Below are positions 22,043 to 24,397 of a stretch of DNA of 24,397 nucleotides, piece by piece; the first letter of the stretch is position 1, and each line of letters starts with the position of its first letter. Origin of the DNA: Bacilli bacterium (GTDB taxonomy: Bacteria; Bacillota_I; Bacilli_A; RFN20; CAG-288); assembly GCA_900770925.1 (NCBI GenBank), contig CAAGLY010000031.1, positions 1-24,397 on the forward strand. The letters are read 5' to 3'. Under the pieces are notes generated by a model. It saw only the letters and a program-made list of their open reading frames with translations. It did not search any database and was not told the origin of the DNA. A program made the translations under genes and the position numbers.

Positions 22043-22166
22043 ATGTTCATCCTGTTCGGTATAGATAGCAGAAAGAAAACAACTATGGTAAAGAAGATAA
22101 TCGAGAAGGAAAGGTGCATCAAAGAGTGGGAAAAGACTGATTTATCTTCCGTATTCGACACCTATT
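22043..22166 (+). pseudogene. Possible decayed start of a small zinc-ribbon-type protein
   Basis: From ATG 22043 the + frame reads MFILFGIDSRKKTT and, further on, VFDTYFAL, which resemble the ends of a small zinc-ribbon family common in Bacillota (M-F-F-I-x-G-I-x-x-x-x-K..., later V-F-x-T-Y-x-x-x-x-F). The expected CxxC knuckle is absent: only one Cys remains near the middle. From 22162 it runs antisense into the ABC transporter gene. It could be chance; the 253-bp gap 21909-22161 has no other gene. Confidence 0.25.
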
Positions 22167-24120
22167 TTGCCTTGAGTTCCTTTGTCTGTTTTGTTGTATC
22201 TTTAGGAAGGAGGACATAGGAATCAAGAACAAAGAACAGCAGACCGGCAACAAGGGAATAGAGGAAAGTCAGTACCGGAGGCAGATAAGAATGTCCAAAG
22301 TAATTCCTTCCGGCAATCGGATTGGATAAGGAAGAAACAAAAGAACAGTTAACAAGGTATACGACTAGTTCCGATATTCCGAAAGACAGAATAGAACAAA
22401 GGATCAGAATGAAAAGGTGAAGCAGAGTGTCTTCCCTAACAAGTGTTTTCCGCTTATAGCCCCTACTCCGAAGCAGAAGATACTTCTTCTTGTTGCGGAA
22501 GAGGAAAGAAATCCTGAAAATAAGAGGAAGAAGAGCACCAAGCGCTAAAAGATAAGGCCCAAAGAAAGATAAAGTCGATAGCCAATGGATTTCGGAATAG
22601 GCAGGGTTTCCCTCATTGGTTACCGGAAGAACAAATCCGCCTAAATCCGAATACTTATCCTGGAGCGCATTCAAATGGACATTGTTCCTGTGTTTGCTCC
22701 TGAAAACCCGATTATAGTCCGTATTAAGAAGATAATAGCCATTATATTCCTGGTTTCCTTCTTTAGCCTGGTCGGCAATGCCAATCATTGTATTCTGAAG
22801 GAAATAGTAGTAGGTTCCTGCTTCTGTATCTACTGTATATCCGTTTTTCCTGAGTTTGATAGGTGCCTCATTCTCTTCTGTCCACTCCCGTCCCTGATAA
22901 ACACCGACAACACTGACATCATCTGCCCACATGCGGCGAGAATTAACCTGATCCGATATCAGGCTAAATAGTTCCGACTGATTTAAGGAAGGGTTCTCTT
23001 TAGAATAATATTGGTAAGTATAGGATGAAACCCTTGTTTCTTCCGATGAGACCGGGAGACGCCCTAGTGTTTTTCCTTCCTTCTGTGCAAGCTGGATTTG
23101 ATACTCTTCGAAAGAAGAATCAGAAGGAATATAAGCTAAATCATAGATATCTTTCCCGATATCCGAACTAAAAGAAGCAAAATCATAATGATAGCCATAG
23201 AAGTATTCGCCTTTTTTCAGGCTAGGCTTCTCATGGCCAGAATAAAAGAAGACAGATGCATTGTTAAGATACGTCGTTTCAGTAACTTTTCCCCTGTAAG
23301 GATTGCTTCCCGAATAAGAAAAGACAGAGTTCAATGAGGTAAAAGTTCCCCCTAAACAGCAAAGGACTAATGAAACTAAAGAAAGAACAAGATAGTAAAC
23401 TGGATTCCGTTTCCTTCCTTTAAGGAGAGAAGAGAAAAGCGATGTCTTCTTTGTTCTTACAGAAGCTGGTGCATCCGATTCAATCGCTGATGTTTTAGAC
23501 AGAGTACCGTTATCCCTAGTTAAAACCTTAGCTTTAGCATTAAGGACAAGTGAATCATTCTCTTCGTGTGTAACAAAGATAACCAAACATTCTTTTGCTA
23601 ATTCGCTAATACAGGATTCAATGATTCCTTTGCTTTCCGGATCAAGATTAGATGTAACCTCATCTAATAGGATTATCCGTTTCTTATCATATAGCGAACG
23701 GGCAAAACCAAGTCTCTGTCTCTCACCTGAAGATAGTTCACCTGCTTTCTGATTCGCTAACTTTTCAAGTCCGACTGTCTTTAAGCAGCTTAAAGCTTTT
23801 TCCTTATCCGGATGATTAAACGGAAGCAGAATATTCTGCAGACAAGTTAAATCCTGAAAAACCAGGGAAGACTGATGAACAAGAAAAACCTCTTCTTCCT
23901 GGAACTGGACAACCTGTTTTGGAGAGAGCGGCTTGCCATCGACAGATAGGACAAATTGATCCGGAGAAAGTAATCCGGATAAAAGTTCTAAGAAAGTACT
24001 CTTGCCAGACCCGTTCTTGCCTTCAACGAGAATCAAGCCTTTATCATCAAATGAAACATTTTCTATATTAATAGAAAGGTTTGCATATTTTGAAAAAGCG
24101 AGTTTATTAATTGATATCAT
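22162..24120 (-). CDS. ABC transporter: ATPase fused to an FtsX/MacB-like permease
   Basis: 652 residues. The N-terminal ATPase (1-205) has Walker A GKNGSGKST (34-42), Q-loop region VHQSSL, signature LSSGE (130-134), Walker B IILLDE (150-155) and H-loop H186 (VTHEE). After a linker, the permease part has one membrane helix (YYLVLSLVSLVLCCLGG), a large extracytoplasmic loop of about 270 residues rich in Tyr, Ser and Asn, and then three clustered helices near the C-terminus. This is the MacB/FtsX (1+3) layout, here in one polypeptide that should dimerise. Such exporters handle peptides, lipoproteins or envelope signals rather than import. No peptide or regulator gene is adjacent. Shine-Dalgarno GAGGAATG precedes the ATG. 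Confidence 0.92.
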   Translation of the reverse strand: MISINKLAFSKYANLSINIENVSFDDKGLILVEGKNGSGKSTFLELLSGLLSPDQFVLSVDGKPLSPKQVVQFQEEEVFLVHQSSLVFQDLTCLQNILLPFNHPDKEKALSCLKTVGLEKLANQKAGELSSGERQRLGFARSLYDKKRIILLDEVTSNLDPESKGIIESCISELAKECLVIFVTHEENDSLVLNAKAKVLTRDNGTLSKTSAIESDAPASVRTKKTSLFSSLLKGRKRNPVYYLVLSLVSLVLCCLGGTFTSLNSVFSYSGSNPYRGKVTETTYLNNASVFFYSGHEKPSLKKGEYFYGYHYDFASFSSDIGKDIYDLAYIPSDSSFEEYQIQLAQKEGKTLGRLPVSSEETRVSSYTYQYYSKENPSLNQSELFSLISDQVNSRRMWADDVSVVGVYQGREWTEENEAPIKLRKNGYTVDTEAGTYYYFLQNTMIGIADQAKEGNQEYNGYYLLNTDYNRVFRSKHRNNVHLNALQDKYSDLGGFVLPVTNEGNPAYSEIHWLSTLSFFGPYLLALGALLPLIFRISFLFRNKKKYLLLRSRGYKRKTLVREDTLLHLFILILCSILSFGISELVVYLVNCSFVSSLSNPIAGRNYFGHSYLPPVLTFLYSLVAGLLFFVLDSYVLLPKDTTKQTKELKAK

Positions 24121-24321
24121 TGTAATTCATTCCTCATTCTTGTACCTGTAAAAATAGCTTCATTTCTGTGTTTACTATATAACAGCTGATTGGAACAATC
24201 CGGAGGACTTTGAAAAAAGAGCCTTTGCTTCTCCGTATTACCCTCCGATATGTTCTTTTCCATTTTAAGCCTGTGATATCGGTAGTTTTACAGAATAATT
24301 AAATTTGGCGATTTATATTTC

Positions 24322-24357
24322 GGGACTTATCCTTCGTAGAAGGATGGGTCCTTTTTT
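24322..24357 (+). terminator. Orphan intrinsic terminator near the right edge
   Basis: GGAC-TT-ATCCTTC (24323-24335) pairs with GAAGGAT-GG-GTCC (24339-24351) around a GTA loop with a small internal bulge, followed by TTTTTT. It is a strong rightward terminator, yet no rightward gene lies between 24121 and 24320. It may end a small RNA or be a leader terminator for a gene beyond the window. Confidence 0.7.
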
Positions 24358-24397
24358 ATATGTCAAATTTAAAATATTTTCGTAGTATTTGTAGTAT

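Noticed and set aside
24322..24357. T-box leader terminator
   Set aside because: No GGGTGGNACC T-box sequence or specifier-loop pattern is found in the preceding 200 bases.

Overview
The window looks like chromosome of a low-GC Bacillota (Firmicutes) bacterium. The signs are strong Shine-Dalgarno sequences, a groES-groEL operon behind a CIRCE-type HrcA operator, lipoprotein signal peptides, mostly TAA stops, and intrinsic terminators after most transcription units. The species cannot be named from this sequence.

Layout. 1-800: the end of an unknown CPYC-motif protein and a flavodoxin, read to the right and closed by a bidirectional terminator. 818-2302: glycerol kinase (leftward). 2.3-11.7 kb is an accessory region. 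It holds a decayed lipoprotein tail (2396-2520), an ATPase + Toprim-like pair resembling RloA/RloB and AbiLi/AbiLii defence systems (2744-4409), and an internally deleted IS3-type element with both ends (4626-5027). It continues with an AAA/DUF4143 ATPase (5080-6432) preceded by four repeats at exactly 32-bp intervals (6491-6618), a frameshifted lipoprotein gene cut by a deleted IS256-type element (6776-7740), and a stray winged-helix fragment. It ends with a leftward operon of a secreted HEYGH zinc metalloprotease and two paralogous lipoproteins (8052-11550). The IS fragments are visibly richer in GC than their surroundings.

11.8-24.1 kb is mostly housekeeping and metabolic genes, nearly all leftward. 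In window order these are: a D-lactate/2-hydroxyacid dehydrogenase gene broken by an in-frame TGA, its upstream partner an AEC-family carrier, groEL and groES, a short-chain dehydrogenase, a rightward membrane-protein ORF lacking a start codon, and pseudouridine-5'-phosphate glycosidase (psuG) in an operon with an aldose-1-epimerase-like protein and an unknown protein. They are followed by uracil-DNA glycosylase coupled to a small membrane protein, a 76-residue unknown protein, and an ABC ATPase-permease fusion.

The strongest leads are the ATPase/Toprim-like pair with its broken junction, the 32-bp-period array in front of the DUF4143 gene, the metalloprotease-lipoprotein operon with a decayed relative about 5.5 kb away, and the dehydrogenase gene with two damaging changes. 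Several genes here are caught partway through decay.
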